A stretch of DNA of 48,643 bases from Klebsiella pneumoniae (GCA_945861065.1 CAMASI010000026.1:1-48643); one strand, 5' to 3'. Shown: positions 9,301-17,879, numbered from the stretch's first letter. The notes: generated by a model from the sequence alone, not told the origin. Translations and numbers: made by a program.

Positions 9301-9472
9301 CGACGAACGCGGCTACGCCTACGAAGTCATAGAACACCGTGGACTCGCCAGCGAGTTGTTGCTCCGCCACGATCCTAAAGGCGCAGCGCTCAAGGAAAAG
9401 TACCGCATCAAGGACGAAGCGAAGAAAGCCCGCGACGACGACAAAGAAGCGGAGAAAGCTCCCGAAAAGTAA
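6320..9472 (+). CDS. Secreted M16-family (insulinase/pitrilysin-like) zinc metallopeptidase
   Basis: A 1050-residue exported protein with a signal peptide (residues 1-19, cleavage probably after AGA). The N-terminal M16 half has the inverted zinc motif H84-x2-E87-H88 and, about 75 residues later, the distal Glu region (EREVIRNEW). Inactive M16C-type domains follow. A second M16 repeat starts near residue 555 and lacks the HxxEH motif, as expected for the pseudo-catalytic half that forms the closed chamber. The C-terminus is highly charged (Lys/Glu/Asp). M16 enzymes of this size degrade peptides in the periplasm or outside the cell. The ATG at 6320 is chosen because the signal peptide begins there; the frame is open 22 codons further upstream. 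The gene stands alone and converges on the UPF0104 gene 9 bases later. Confidence 0.93.
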   Translation: MYPRSLAFLALLVPATAGAEDTRPARPDWNYNLPPFEFNTRIFDFPTGLRIMFQEDHSAPVVLVQTIVNSGGNHDPVGKEETAHFCEHAWFRSKHGDLPSVMELIQDIGARFNATTRNDWTDYRTVANSQFLPLLLQLESARLVEPYAGITEDNITIEREVIRNEWRLRNEQSYALLFDHLSNAVYPDSHPYGRTSTHDSLTAIDFPTLKGYFDTWYKPEHTTIMVVGDFDMETVNSLIYENFAPHLLHEKLTEADRFYYPRPGIKTPVEGNPDHWLTGVWEPGQRGVEPLNLVPLDKVRPRITDVPTTVADVATTEIMHAEAAVDYTTVLVGTSMPGGFRQDEWTYALAANITSGFVASQFTEETSKKWIRDIGCFPQGEIENTTFMCLAEVANTDRVDPELVGERMIDAFVELWNPDYHPIFEASLSRAKQEILRDQLLNIDVVAAEFGARPEESLPHTHYTGSATSISDSMNKVMAISTPEITRAAFEFLKRDRTAIVIVKKLESDEIDTTNQKSAYLGASAADTIILNPSEDVAKMSDAQIASEYAKPDLSKLIDVKLDNGLRVLILPHGEAPVIQATLAFGGGSWEEPFRLRDFAANFVRSQGHDPLPIAAAPTYLVIPPSIFDTTGSGWAWPMIGTQNPNVGSNHWTMGVRAPSGNVDGALWLLREEMETQHPFVDGKLDYEREFKYAIEGNIKKRKTGIWDDMAWHIAKARNEHMFPDSLHSRVTTWDDLKALESWGATDIDKYLANHVKPSNAVLLLIGNVDGAAALEEVKHAFAGWKAKPGADSLNYFELATPKPAVAGAKILLYDDPSVTQSSVVTNCRVNYAGNEDEAAVGVLSSLLFNRAFFTLRVQEALAYSPVGYTTTSSDNTATVYFNSTALNTGVGRTVEVFLNTIADVEKGRLTAEEIKLIKLREARSNGVSLQSVDQLTSALLSIAVRQESPSRLLDQGDRIAGVQPADLSRITQGCVNGSITTIAGPIEIIKPQLDERGYAYEVIEHRGLASELLLRHDPKGAALKEKYRIKDEAKKARDDDKEAEKAPEK

Positions 9473-9481
9473 GCGTTTGGC

Positions 9482-10504
9482 TCACGGTTTTTGGGGTTCC
9501 AACGCCCGAAGTTTGACGCCACGCCGGATCGAGGCCTCCAGGCCGATCAGGGTTGCGGGTAAGAAACACGCGACCCACAACAGCACGGCGACCGCTTGCG
9601 ACTCCACGGTCGGGGCGCCCCACATCGCGAGCACCTGCGCCGTCACAACCTGGAAACCGCCAAGGAAACCTGGTCCTTGCGGCACCGTCATCGCGATTGC
9701 GAGCGCACAGACGAGCGCCAGTGCTGCGCTTGAATGGATCACGAGGCCCACACTCGACCCCGTGGCGACCACCGCGCCCACCCAAGCCGCCCACCCCAAC
9801 ATCGTCCAAAGAACCGCCCACATCAGGCGCCTCAACTTTCCGATCGGCAGCAACCCAATAACCAGCGCTTCGAAGCCAGACACCGCAACCCGACGTGCAC
9901 GCCGACTCGGAAGCAGACCCGATAGACGAAGCACCGTGCGTCGCGCTTGGCGCGTGCCAAGGCCAAGAACACCAAAAAAGGCGATCACCAACCCCACGGC
10001 GGCTGGCGCCGCCCAACCGTGAACCGTCGCTACGAAGCCGACCTGCCCTTCCGGGAGCAACACGAGCACACCGGCCACCATCAACAACACGCCCAACGCG
10101 TCGCACAGAAGCTCTGAAAGCGTCGTGAACAGCAGGGCCGGCAAGGATGCCCCGGTCACGCGAGACACCACATAGGGGCGCATGACGTTGCCCGCGCGCA
10201 GGGGCAGCAGCGTGTTGCCCGCCTGCCCAATCAGGACCGCATCCCAAATGAGCAGGGGCCCCGCCGTGGGTGCAATGTGGCGGATCAACACGGCGTACCG
10301 GGCCGCATGGGCCGCTTGACTGACCAGCAACGCCAAGCACGCGAGCGCGAACTCGCCCAACAGGACGTTCGCCAGCACTGACCCCACCCGCGGCCAATCC
10401 ACGCCCGCGGCGAACCAAACGAGAAGAGCGGCACCGAGCAGCACTCCCCACAGCCCTCGGAGCCGTGTCGCGGCCGCGGCTTGCGCCAAACTATTGCCCC
10501 TCAC
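9482..10504 (-). CDS. UPF0104 / LPG-synthase-TM-like integral membrane protein
   Basis: A 340-residue polytopic membrane protein of the lysylphosphatidylglycerol-synthase transmembrane family (also called AglD or UPF0104). Roughly eight hydrophobic segments are visible. Two family hallmarks are present: the loop NTLLPLRAGNVMRPYVV (near residues 95-112) and the PGFLGGFQ turn near residue 285. Members lacking the cytosolic aminoacyltransferase domain, as here, are thought to move or modify lipid-linked substrates; the actual role is unknown. The start is GTG at 10504. It is divergent from the pfkB kinase gene with only 38 bases between them, so the two promoters must overlap. Confidence 0.88.
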   Translation of the reverse strand: MRGNSLAQAAAATRLRGLWGVLLGAALLVWFAAGVDWPRVGSVLANVLLGEFALACLALLVSQAAHAARYAVLIRHIAPTAGPLLIWDAVLIGQAGNTLLPLRAGNVMRPYVVSRVTGASLPALLFTTLSELLCDALGVLLMVAGVLVLLPEGQVGFVATVHGWAAPAAVGLVIAFFGVLGLGTRQARRTVLRLSGLLPSRRARRVAVSGFEALVIGLLPIGKLRRLMWAVLWTMLGWAAWVGAVVATGSSVGLVIHSSAALALVCALAIAMTVPQGPGFLGGFQVVTAQVLAMWGAPTVESQAVAVLLWVACFLPATLIGLEASIRRGVKLRALEPQKP

Positions 10505-10542
10505 CGGGTGTCGGACTAACCGCCCGGCGGCCGGGGGACTGC

Positions 10543-11547
10543 ATGGGCTTTCACGTCGTAGGGCTAGGAAACGCCTTGATGGACGCCCTGACCATCGTCG
10601 ACGACGATCTTGCGCTTGCCGCAGAGCTTGGATTGGTTCGCGGGACCATGCACCCGGTGGATCACGCCGAGTGGATGGCTGCCTACGATCGGATTCGGCG
10701 ACACACCGTCACCTTCGACTCCGGCGGCAGCTGCGCCAACACTGTCGCGACCGTCGGCCGCCTCGGTGGGCGCGCACTGTTCTGCGGCCAAGTGGGCGAC
10801 GACCAGATGGGTCACCAATACGGCAGCCTGATGGCCAAGGCCAATGGCGGCCACGCGCTGGTCTTCGAACCCAAGTTGGCCACTGGAAAGTGCCTGTCAA
10901 TCATTTCGGGTCGAGACGCCGAGCGTACGATGCTGACCGACCTCGGTGCGGCCATTCGGCTTGCCGCCTTACCGGCCGCCTTCGAAGTGGGATTGCGAGC
11001 CACAGAAATCGCCCATTTCACCGGCTATGAGCTACTGGATCCCGGGATGCGCGAGCACGTGTTCCAGGCCATGGGAACAGCCGCTGAGGGCGGCGCGCGG
11101 GTTTCGTTCGACGCTGCAGACCCGTTTGTCGTCGCCGGAAATCGAGACATGGTTTGGGACGTACTCACCCGCTTCGTCGACATCGCATTTCTCAACGCCG
11201 ACGAAGCGCGGGGTCTGACCGGCGAGGATCCCGCGGACGCTGCGCGGGCGATCGCCGCTCGCGCTGACGTCCACCTGATCGTGATCAAAATGGGCGGCCA
11301 AGGATCCTTGTTGTACCATGATGGCCATTCCGAACGTGTAGGCGCGCGCCGCGTCGCGGCCATCGACACGACCGGTGCAGGTGACAGCTACGCAGGCGGA
11401 TTCCTCTATGGGGTCGCCCATGGCTGGGAGCCTCGCCGTTGCGCACAACTCGGCGCCGCCGTGGCCGCCCTGACCGTTTCGCAAGTCGGAGCTACCGTCA
11501 AAGAAACTTCATTGTTGGCAGCAGCCCTCGCCAGCGTCACCGCCTGA
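10543..11547 (+). CDS. pfkB-family carbohydrate/adenosine kinase
   Basis: A 334-residue ribokinase-fold kinase that phosphorylates a sugar or nucleoside hydroxyl using ATP. The N-terminal substrate-binding SGGSCANT motif (near residues 62-69) and the C-terminal PfkB signature 2, D275-TTGAGD281-SYAGGF, are intact. D281 is the catalytic base and the GAG forms the anion hole. The overall pattern is like the adenosine-kinase/sugar-kinase group found in many proteobacteria. The ATG at 10543 is chosen over an upstream in-frame ATG, because the family begins a few residues before the first beta strand. Its 3' end overlaps the convergent gamma-glutamyltransferase gene by 11 bases. Confidence 0.93.
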   Translation: MGFHVVGLGNALMDALTIVDDDLALAAELGLVRGTMHPVDHAEWMAAYDRIRRHTVTFDSGGSCANTVATVGRLGGRALFCGQVGDDQMGHQYGSLMAKANGGHALVFEPKLATGKCLSIISGRDAERTMLTDLGAAIRLAALPAAFEVGLRATEIAHFTGYELLDPGMREHVFQAMGTAAEGGARVSFDAADPFVVAGNRDMVWDVLTRFVDIAFLNADEARGLTGEDPADAARAIAARADVHLIVIKMGGQGSLLYHDGHSERVGARRVAAIDTTGAGDSYAGGFLYGVAHGWEPRRCAQLGAAVAALTVSQVGATVKETSLLAAALASVTA

Positions 11548-13186
11548 CGTCCAGGCTGACGACCCCCGCGGGCCACCCGCCTTTGCGCGGGTCCGCGCCC
11601 GCCTCCAACTCGCCGTCTGCTGTCCGTCGCACCACCTGGACGCAGCTGTACAGGTCCGCCACCACGACCTCGTGGCCCCGGTCCACCAGGGCCGCACGAA
11701 CATCCTCGGGAAAACCAGGCTCCACCACGAGTCGGTTCGGCATCCACTGGTGGTGGAAACGAGGCGCCGCAACGGCCTCCTGAGCGTCGAGGCCAAATTC
11801 GACGAGGTTGTGCAACACAACCACCACCGACGAAGGGATCTGCGCACCCCCCGACGCGCCGATCGCGATCTCGACGTTTTCGGCCCCGTCCAACACCAAA
11901 GTCGGAGACATCGACGAAAGCGGTCTCTTTCCGCCCACAAGTGCGTTGGCTTCACTTCCGAGCAAACCGTAGGCGTTGGGTCTGCCCGGCGCCATAGAAA
12001 AGTCGTCCATCTGGTTGTTCAGCAACAGACCCAGCGAGGTCACGACGACGCCCGACCCAAATGCGGTGTTGACCGTGCTGGTCAGGGCCACCGCGCCGCC
12101 ATTCACGTCGATGACAGAGATGTGCTGCGTTCCGTGGTCCACGGGACTCGCAAGCGGCACGCCATAGGTGTCGAGCGGAAGCGTTTGACGCGGGTCGAAC
12201 CGGCGCATCACCTCCGCGATCCGTTCGTCTGACAGCAGCTGCGCCAGCGGAACGTCGACAAAATCAGGGTCACCCAGGTACCGAGCCCTGTCCGCGTACA
12301 CGTGTTTGAACGCTTCGGTCACCGCATGTGTCGCGGCGCTGGAACCCTGGCCCAACTCCGCCAAGTTCACGGCCTCGACCGCACGAAGAGCGACGCCTAC
12401 AACCAGTCCGCCACTGCTCGGAGGCGGTGCCGTAAACACAGTCCGACCCTTCCAAACGAATCTGGTGGGATCCCGCTCCTTCGGCTGCACCGTCGCGAGA
12501 TCAGCCGCGCTCAGCGAACCGCCGGCCGCCGCGACCGCAGCAACGACGGCACGCGCACCCGCCCCCGTGTGCAAATCTTCGCCTCGGGTGGAGGCCCACC
12601 GCGCAAGCGTGGTGGCGAGCGCTCGATTCACGACCAAGTCACCCGTCTGTGGGCGTCCCCACAACGCCGACACGCTCACGAGCTTGGTCTTGCCCAACTG
12701 CTCCACGAGAAAGGCGCCCGCTGGAAAGCCGTCTCGAGCCAACTTCACTGCCGGCGCCACGACCTCCGCAGGCGACAACACGCCGTATTGGGAGATCAAC
12801 CAGTACAGCCCTCGCGACTCGCTCGGCACGGCCACAGCGGCACCGCCCTCTCTCGGATTCGCGCGATCGTCTCGATACGCTTCGGCATCGACGCTGGCCG
12901 GAGCGACCTCACGAAAATCTACAAACCGCGGAGACCCACGATCGACCCGGATCATCGCAAACCCGCCGCCGCCGAGGCCCGACGCAGAAGGCTGAACGAC
13001 ACCCGCCGCCAGTGCCGCTGCAACCGCCGCATCCACGGCGTTCCCGCCTGCTAGAAGCGCCTTCCGTCCAGCCTGAGAAGCGAGCGGATGGTCGGCGGCC
13101 ACGAGTCCTTTTCCACGTTCCGGGGGCGGCGCCACGCCCACCAGAAGCACCAAAGACAACACTGCGATGATCCTCTGCGTGGCCAA
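11537..13186 (-). CDS. ggt: Gamma-glutamyltransferase (Ntn hydrolase)
   Basis: About 549 residues. It is an exported enzyme that autocleaves into two subunits and transfers or hydrolyses the gamma-glutamyl group of glutathione-like substrates. It has a hydrophobic signal peptide, the GGNAVDAAVAAA helix, and the catalytic/autocleavage Thr (T353 by this start) in a GTQHIS context. That Thr would become the N-terminus of the small subunit. The SSMSPT motif that forms the oxyanion site is also present. The start is probably TTG at 13186, which has GAGG 6 bases upstream; another TTG at 13198 has no such site. It is divergent from the PP2C gene and convergent with the pfkB gene. Nothing nearby suggests a specific role beyond glutathione salvage. 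Confidence 0.93.
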   Translation of the reverse strand: MATQRIIAVLSLVLLVGVAPPPERGKGLVAADHPLASQAGRKALLAGGNAVDAAVAAALAAGVVQPSASGLGGGGFAMIRVDRGSPRFVDFREVAPASVDAEAYRDDRANPREGGAAVAVPSESRGLYWLISQYGVLSPAEVVAPAVKLARDGFPAGAFLVEQLGKTKLVSVSALWGRPQTGDLVVNRALATTLARWASTRGEDLHTGAGARAVVAAVAAAGGSLSAADLATVQPKERDPTRFVWKGRTVFTAPPPSSGGLVVGVALRAVEAVNLAELGQGSSAATHAVTEAFKHVYADRARYLGDPDFVDVPLAQLLSDERIAEVMRRFDPRQTLPLDTYGVPLASPVDHGTQHISVIDVNGGAVALTSTVNTAFGSGVVVTSLGLLLNNQMDDFSMAPGRPNAYGLLGSEANALVGGKRPLSSMSPTLVLDGAENVEIAIGASGGAQIPSSVVVVLHNLVEFGLDAQEAVAAPRFHHQWMPNRLVVEPGFPEDVRAALVDRGHEVVVADLYSCVQVVRRTADGELEAGADPRKGGWPAGVVSLDVRR

Positions 13187-13226
13187 TGGCGACCTCAAGG
13201 CGATAGGATGCTAGACTATGTTGTTC

Positions 13227-13231
13227 GGAGG
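13227..13231 (+). promoter_or_regulatory. RBS deciding the GTG start of the PP2C gene
   Basis: GGAGG is followed by 4 bases and then GTG at 13236. This places the protein's start at MDLSFGYGTD, which is where PP2C proteins usually begin. The ATG at 13218 lies upstream of this site and has no Shine-Dalgarno. Confidence 0.6.
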
Positions 13232-13235
13232 CACT

Positions 13236-15419
13236 GTGGATCTCTCGTTCGGCTACGGGACGGACCGTCGTCAGCGTCCCGACAACCAGGACTGTCACGG
13301 GGTCTTCCGCTTCCCGCGGTTCATTTTAGCCGTTGTCTGCGACGGCATGGGTGGTCACGTGGGCGGCGCCCAGGCGGCTGCACTCGCGGTTCGCACGGTT
13401 CACGATGAAATGGCGGAGGCGGGAACCACCCCGATTCCGGCTGCCATCGAGCGTGCGCTGCAGCGCACGAACCATGCAATTCACGAAGCCTCTCGCAAAA
13501 ACCACCGCTTGTCCGGGATGGGCACCACCGCGGTGGTCGCCGTCATCACCGAAACCGAAGCGCACATCGCCCACGTAGGCGACTCGCGTGCCTACTTGGT
13601 TCGAAAGGGCGAATGTAAGGCGATCACGCGCGACCACACGATGGTCAACCTGTTCGTAGACGCAGAGTTGCTGACGCCAGAAGACGCCGCGACCCACCCT
13701 GAGGCCCACGTTCTTTCCCGAAGCCTGGGCAGCGACCGGCAAGTCGACGTGGAAATTTCCGCGCCCGTGCCCCTGCGCAAAGGCGACACGATCTTCCTGT
13801 GTACCGACGGCGTACACGCAACCCTGACCGACTTCGAACTTTCCAATATCGATTGGAGCAAACCGCAGGAAGGCGTGCAGCAGGTTCTGCGAATCGTCGA
13901 AGCCCGAGGCGGAGACGACAACGCGACCGCGGTGGCCGTCGTCAATGCGCTGTCATCGGAACGGATTGAGCCTACCCCACCGCCCGAAGTTCGACGCTTG
14001 GACGACTTGGCCGGACGGCCGACACCCGTCCCCATGCCCGATGCCGTCCGCCAACCCATAGGACCGGCGGTAGCAGACGGAAAAGAACCCGAGACCGAAA
14101 AACAAGCCCGCCGGCCCGATACGGGCCCGATGCCGTTGGAAAACGAGGGCCCGGTCCGGCCTCCGCGGCTCACCCCGACCGGCACTCCCCACCAACGCGG
14201 CAAGGTCCCAACCATCAAGCGGGACACTGGGCCGAGTTCGCGCGTGCTGGTGATCGGCGCCGGCGTGTTCGCGGTCTCGATCGCCTTGTGCGTGGGAATC
14301 GTCGGAACCGCCATTCGTGCCCCGGGCACACCTGCCGTCGTCAACGTCGAAGACCCTGCAGCCCGGGCAAAAATCGCAGTGACCGGGCCCGACGGCCAAA
14401 TCGTGAACGGCAACAGCACCCCGTCGAACGACGACGCTGCCTCTGCCGCATCCCCGGGGAGTCGACTGTTCTCGCCGAGCATCCCGGCGCCGCCCCGCCG
14501 CCTTCCTCACCGCGCCGTCGAATACACGCAGCCTCCTCCCGGCGGCGCCATTCAATGGAATGCCGTGCAGGCGGCGCGCAATCGCAACTGCGCGCGGTCT
14601 CTCGACATGGTGCGTCAGGGCATGGCGATGAGCGTGGACCACGCGACCTTGTACGCACAGGCATGGAACTGCTTCAACGACACCCATTCGTTGCCGCTTT
14701 CCGCAGCACAAGTGCTGACCTGGGAAGACTTCGCGTTCATCGATCATCACTTCCAAGGAACGCCAGAAGCGCGTGAGCAAGCACGGACGCCTGAATCCGA
14801 CCGCCTTCCCGTGTGGGCGCGGCCCGCCATCGGTGGCGTCGAGTTTCGTCTAGAGGCTTGGTCACAAAGCGGGGACAAGGAGCTGATCGTCGAGGCCTGT
14901 TCCGACCTGCTCGGCGATCCACGCGTCGCTGACGACCTCGCGCGCGACCTGTTGCTGGAGGCCTACGCAGCGGCCGGACTCAGCCAGGTCGAAGAACCGA
15001 ACAGTCGGGTGATCGACTGGTGGGCCCGTCGCGTCTTCGTCGTCGCCCGAGCCCTGCACGGCCCAGCCGGCCGCTTGTTGGAAACCCAACGCCCGGACGT
15101 CCTCCCCGTGCTTCGCACGCTCCTCACACAAGCCACGACGCCACGAAACCAAGATGGGGCATCCTTGGAGCTCGAGGCCGAGCCCGGATCCGTGGGCGAA
15201 GGCGCATTTGAGGGAGGATTGCCTCGGTCTGTTGCGCTCGCCTTGGCCGTCGCGCTTGGCGCGGATGTGCCGACCGGAGGGCCTGATCAGGACGTAGCCA
15301 CCAAGGCAACGACTCCGGGCACTCGACCCACGCAGCGCAGAGAACCTGACGTGCCCGCGGTCCCCATGCCGGTCAAAGTGTACCGCTACAAAGAACCGGT
15401 CATCGAGTCCGAGCCCTGA
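13236..15419 (+). CDS. Membrane-anchored PP2C-type serine/threonine phosphatase
   Basis: A 727-residue protein. Residues 1-235 form a PPM/PP2C phosphatase domain with all metal-binding motifs: RPDNQD (14-19), DGMGGH (36-41), a GMGTTA segment, GDSRAY, CTDGVH and a final GDDNAT. It should remove phosphate from Ser/Thr in the cytoplasm, opposing Hanks-type kinases. A Pro/Arg/Glu-rich linker leads to one transmembrane helix at about residues 337-358. A 370-residue, probably periplasmic, C-terminal part of unknown fold follows. The receptor-like layout suggests control of the phosphatase by an extracytoplasmic signal. No kinase is encoded nearby. The 3' end overlaps a convergent small membrane gene by 34 bases. 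Confidence 0.92.
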   Translation: MDLSFGYGTDRRQRPDNQDCHGVFRFPRFILAVVCDGMGGHVGGAQAAALAVRTVHDEMAEAGTTPIPAAIERALQRTNHAIHEASRKNHRLSGMGTTAVVAVITETEAHIAHVGDSRAYLVRKGECKAITRDHTMVNLFVDAELLTPEDAATHPEAHVLSRSLGSDRQVDVEISAPVPLRKGDTIFLCTDGVHATLTDFELSNIDWSKPQEGVQQVLRIVEARGGDDNATAVAVVNALSSERIEPTPPPEVRRLDDLAGRPTPVPMPDAVRQPIGPAVADGKEPETEKQARRPDTGPMPLENEGPVRPPRLTPTGTPHQRGKVPTIKRDTGPSSRVLVIGAGVFAVSIALCVGIVGTAIRAPGTPAVVNVEDPAARAKIAVTGPDGQIVNGNSTPSNDDAASAASPGSRLFSPSIPAPPRRLPHRAVEYTQPPPGGAIQWNAVQAARNRNCARSLDMVRQGMAMSVDHATLYAQAWNCFNDTHSLPLSAAQVLTWEDFAFIDHHFQGTPEAREQARTPESDRLPVWARPAIGGVEFRLEAWSQSGDKELIVEACSDLLGDPRVADDLARDLLLEAYAAAGLSQVEEPNSRVIDWWARRVFVVARALHGPAGRLLETQRPDVLPVLRTLLTQATTPRNQDGASLELEAEPGSVGEGAFEGGLPRSVALALAVALGADVPTGGPDQDVATKATTPGTRPTQRREPDVPAVPMPVKVYRYKEPVIESEP

Positions 15420-15748
15420 TCGAGATCCGCGAGGGTGGCGGCTCTCGGCCACGTCCTCTTCGCGCCCCCGAACCTGCCCACCGTACGTGGGCCACCAAAC
15501 CACAAGCGCCAAGTCACGACACGGTCGCCGGTCCTGACGCGCCAGCCAAACGCAACTGGGACAGGCCTCACCTGCCAACGGGTCGCCAGCTTACCAATGT
15601 CGTCGCCCACGTCGGCCCAGAGCGCCGCACGCCAAGCGCTGGAAAGTAGGATCAGCAACCAGGCTGCCAGCGCCAACGCAGGTGCCCCGGTCAGCACCGT
15701 CTGAATCCATTCCCCGGTCAACAGGGGACCTACGCCCTCAGCGAACAT
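15386..15748 (-). CDS. Small single-helix membrane protein, unknown
   Basis: A 120-residue protein with one strongly hydrophobic helix (about residues 22-45) and a basic C-terminal half rich in Trp, Arg and Gly. GAGG stands 6 bases before the ATG at 15748. The start overlaps the end of the MBL-fold gene by 11 bases, which suggests translational coupling. The site and coupling favour a genuine gene even though its end runs 34 bases into the convergent PP2C gene. No family recognised. Confidence 0.6.
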   Translation of the reverse strand: MFAEGVGPLLTGEWIQTVLTGAPALALAAWLLILLSSAWRAALWADVGDDIGKLATRWQVRPVPVAFGWRVRTGDRVVTWRLWFGGPRTVGRFGGAKRTWPRAATLADLDQGSDSMTGSL

Positions 15749-16610
15749 CGTCGACCTCCCCCACGTCCACGGTTCGCCCCTCCACCGCCACGGTCACCCT
15801 CGGATCGCGCGCAGCCGACCAATGACTTGCGAGCGCATCCAGGTCCTCATCGGTGGCGTCAGGAAGGTGGTGAAACAAGATCAAGTTTCGGACGGCCGCC
15901 TCTCGGCACAACGCGACCGCGTACTCGGGGTAACTATGCCCCCAGGTCATCTTCTCCAGGTATTCCTCCCGCGTGTACATGGTGTCGTAAACGACAAGGT
16001 CCGCGCCTCGAAGAACGGACGCCATCCGCAGTTCGGCTCGAGTTGCCGGCTCGCCCATTGAAAGCCCCTCGTCAGGTCGAGAAAAGGGCGAAGTATCTGT
16101 GACGTAGACGAAACACTGTGAGCCGGCCTCCACACGATACGCCAAGGAACCGCCAGGGTGGTTCAGCGCGACGGGTGTGACACGCCACCCGCCTGGCTCA
16201 AAGGGTCGCCCAGCACGAACAGAATGAACCTCGACCTGGCTGTCGACGTCGGACAAGCGCGACGGGTGTAAGACCCCGCCCATATACCCACCGATCCGCT
16301 CCCGAGCGTGCTCGACGGAGGCCGCAGGCACGTAGATCTGGTTGCGGTAGCCCGGCGTATAGATGGGCGCGAAGAACGGAAGTCCAAATACGTGGTCGAG
16401 ATGCAGGTGCGTGAACAGTAAGTGCAACTCTCGGCCGCGTTCTGCGACGAGGCGCGCACCGAGTGCCCGTGCGCCCGTGCCACAGTCAAGCACGAGCGGC
16501 GGCAAACCCGGATGCCTGACCTCCAGGCACGACGAATTGCCACCGTAGCGGCGGGTGAACTCGCCAGGAGTGGGAATAGATCCCCGAACGCCCCAGAACG
16601 TTACTTGCAC
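15738..16610 (-). CDS. MBL-fold metal-dependent hydrolase, GVRGS phosphodiesterase-like group
   Basis: A 290-residue metallo-beta-lactamase-fold protein starting with GTG. It opens with FWGVRGSIPTPG, a hallmark of the group related to class II cyclic-nucleotide phosphodiesterases and RNase Z. The metal site THLHLDH (H68, H70, D72, H73) is intact, with further ligands in NHPGG, the YVTDTS Asp, and LILFHHLPD towards the C-terminus. It is probably a cytoplasmic phosphodiesterase, but the substrate is not known. It sits 27 bases after tRNA-Arg on the same strand and is coupled to the downstream small membrane gene. Confidence 0.9.
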   Translation of the reverse strand: MQVTFWGVRGSIPTPGEFTRRYGGNSSCLEVRHPGLPPLVLDCGTGARALGARLVAERGRELHLLFTHLHLDHVFGLPFFAPIYTPGYRNQIYVPAASVEHARERIGGYMGGVLHPSRLSDVDSQVEVHSVRAGRPFEPGGWRVTPVALNHPGGSLAYRVEAGSQCFVYVTDTSPFSRPDEGLSMGEPATRAELRMASVLRGADLVVYDTMYTREEYLEKMTWGHSYPEYAVALCREAAVRNLILFHHLPDATDEDLDALASHWSAARDPRVTVAVEGRTVDVGEVDDVR

Positions 16611-16637
16611 GGTCGGAACGCCCCCCCTGGGCGAAAA

Positions 16638-16714
<77 letters not shown>

Positions 16715-16767
16715 TCTGGCCCGTTCAGGCGGTGGCGCCCTATCGCGAAACTCCCCTCTCGCCATGA

Positions 16768-17283
16768 TCAGACCTCGCCGCGCACCCAGGCCCGCATTGG
16801 CAAACGTACGGACTCCGCCCAATCAGGCGCCGTCCGCAAAGCGGAGAAACGCTGAAACGCAGCGCCGAGAATCCACGCGACCTCCTCCACGAGGTGCATC
16901 CGGTCCCACAGCGCCTCCGGTCCACCGTCGAGCACTGCCGCCGGTACCTTGAGGCCCGTAAAATGCAGCGCCGCTCCCTTAAGCGTGACGGTGAATTCCC
17001 GATCGTCGCGCCGCACGCCAAGCCTGATTTCGGCAATCTGCTTACCTCCCGCCAACGCCGCCCGTGCCTCCAAGCTGGCGCTCGGGTTTTCTCCCGTCAA
17101 CAACGCGGTCACCCGGGTGTCGTCGGCCGCCCGGAATCCCAACCGCTCATCCACCCAAATGTCCACGACACCCACTGGCGCACCCAAGTCCAGACTCGGC
17201 CCGTGGGCCTCGGAACGCCACCACAACCACAGACAGAAGTCGCTCGCCAAGTGAACTGGCGTCGGCAAGGGCTCTGCCATCAT
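16768..17283 (-). CDS. Unknown protein coupled to the rdgC-like gene
   Basis: A 171-residue soluble protein with no signal peptide or membrane helix. It starts with tandem ATGs; the first (17283) forms an ATGA overlap with the stop of the rdgC-like gene, so the two are translationally coupled. The N-terminal part is Trp-rich (LWLWW near residue 20), followed by alternating beta-strand-like segments and a helical C-terminus. RdgC-type proteins elsewhere have extra domains, and this product may supply a partner function. That is inference from position only. I do not recognise a family. Confidence 0.8.
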   Translation of the reverse strand: MMAEPLPTPVHLASDFCLWLWWRSEAHGPSLDLGAPVGVVDIWVDERLGFRAADDTRVTALLTGENPSASLEARAALAGGKQIAEIRLGVRRDDREFTVTLKGAALHFTGLKVPAAVLDGGPEALWDRMHLVEEVAWILGAAFQRFSALRTAPDWAESVRLPMRAWVRGEV

Positions 17284-17879
17284 GGGGCCTCCGGCGCCGT
17301 AGAAAGGACTGCATCGACGGACCCGGGTTCTTTGAGCCAGTCCAGCGGAGACCACGGAACCAAATGCAGTCCAAACGTCCGTAGGAAGCGCTTGCGGAAA
17401 CGATCTGCGACGCCGTCTGACAAGGAATGGAGCAGCAAGATCCGTCCAGACAGCGTCCACGCGGCCTCAGTGACGGCCACAGACGGAAGCGTCCGGGCGT
17501 ACCACTCTTGCTCCAATGCTTCCGACACCTCTTCACGGACTGCCGACGGGCAATGTTCGACGCCGCGCTCCGCACACCACCGATCGCAGCGCCGCGCCAC
17601 CGTAGCCTGAAAAAGTTTCTTTGGAAGTCGCTTCTTGTCTACCCGCAAAGAGAACACCACCCAATCATCGAAGAGCCATCGACTGAGGTCATCAAAAGAA
17701 TTGTCGAGCAAGTCATCAATGATGACCCAACCCTCGACCTCCTCGCCACCCTGAGGCGTAGCAGACTCTGGAAACGCGTTGACATTCAGGCTGTCCCGAA
17801 AGCGTTCGCGAAAACCATCTCCCAACTCACCGTCGACGCGAAAGCGCCGCACAGTGAGAGCGCCGTTCATGATTCCCAT
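17280..17879 (-). CDS. RdgC-like recombination-associated protein
   Basis: A 199-residue protein. Classical RdgC (about 300 residues) forms a ring around double-stranded DNA and restrains RecA. Here the pattern matches the shorter RdgC-like group. It has an N-terminal GALTVRRFRVDG strand, then a GW after a 40-residue gap, then FSLRVDKKRLPKKLF, an acidic/basic central helix, and the strand TEAAWTLSGRILLLHSLS near the C-terminus. The ATG at 17879 follows a GAGGG and lies 6 bases after the Hfq-like gene; the stop overlaps the next gene by 4 bases. A role in recombination is inferred from the family. Being shorter, it may not close the same ring. Confidence 0.7.
   Translation of the reverse strand: MGIMNGALTVRRFRVDGELGDGFRERFRDSLNVNAFPESATPQGGEEVEGWVIIDDLLDNSFDDLSRWLFDDWVVFSLRVDKKRLPKKLFQATVARRCDRWCAERGVEHCPSAVREEVSEALEQEWYARTLPSVAVTEAAWTLSGRILLLHSLSDGVADRFRKRFLRTFGLHLVPWSPLDWLKEPGSVDAVLSTAPEAP

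Noticed and set aside
9408..10451. A second minus-strand frame overlapping the UPF0104 gene
   Set aside because: It is rich in Arg and Gly without membrane helices or family motifs, whereas the overlapping frame has both.
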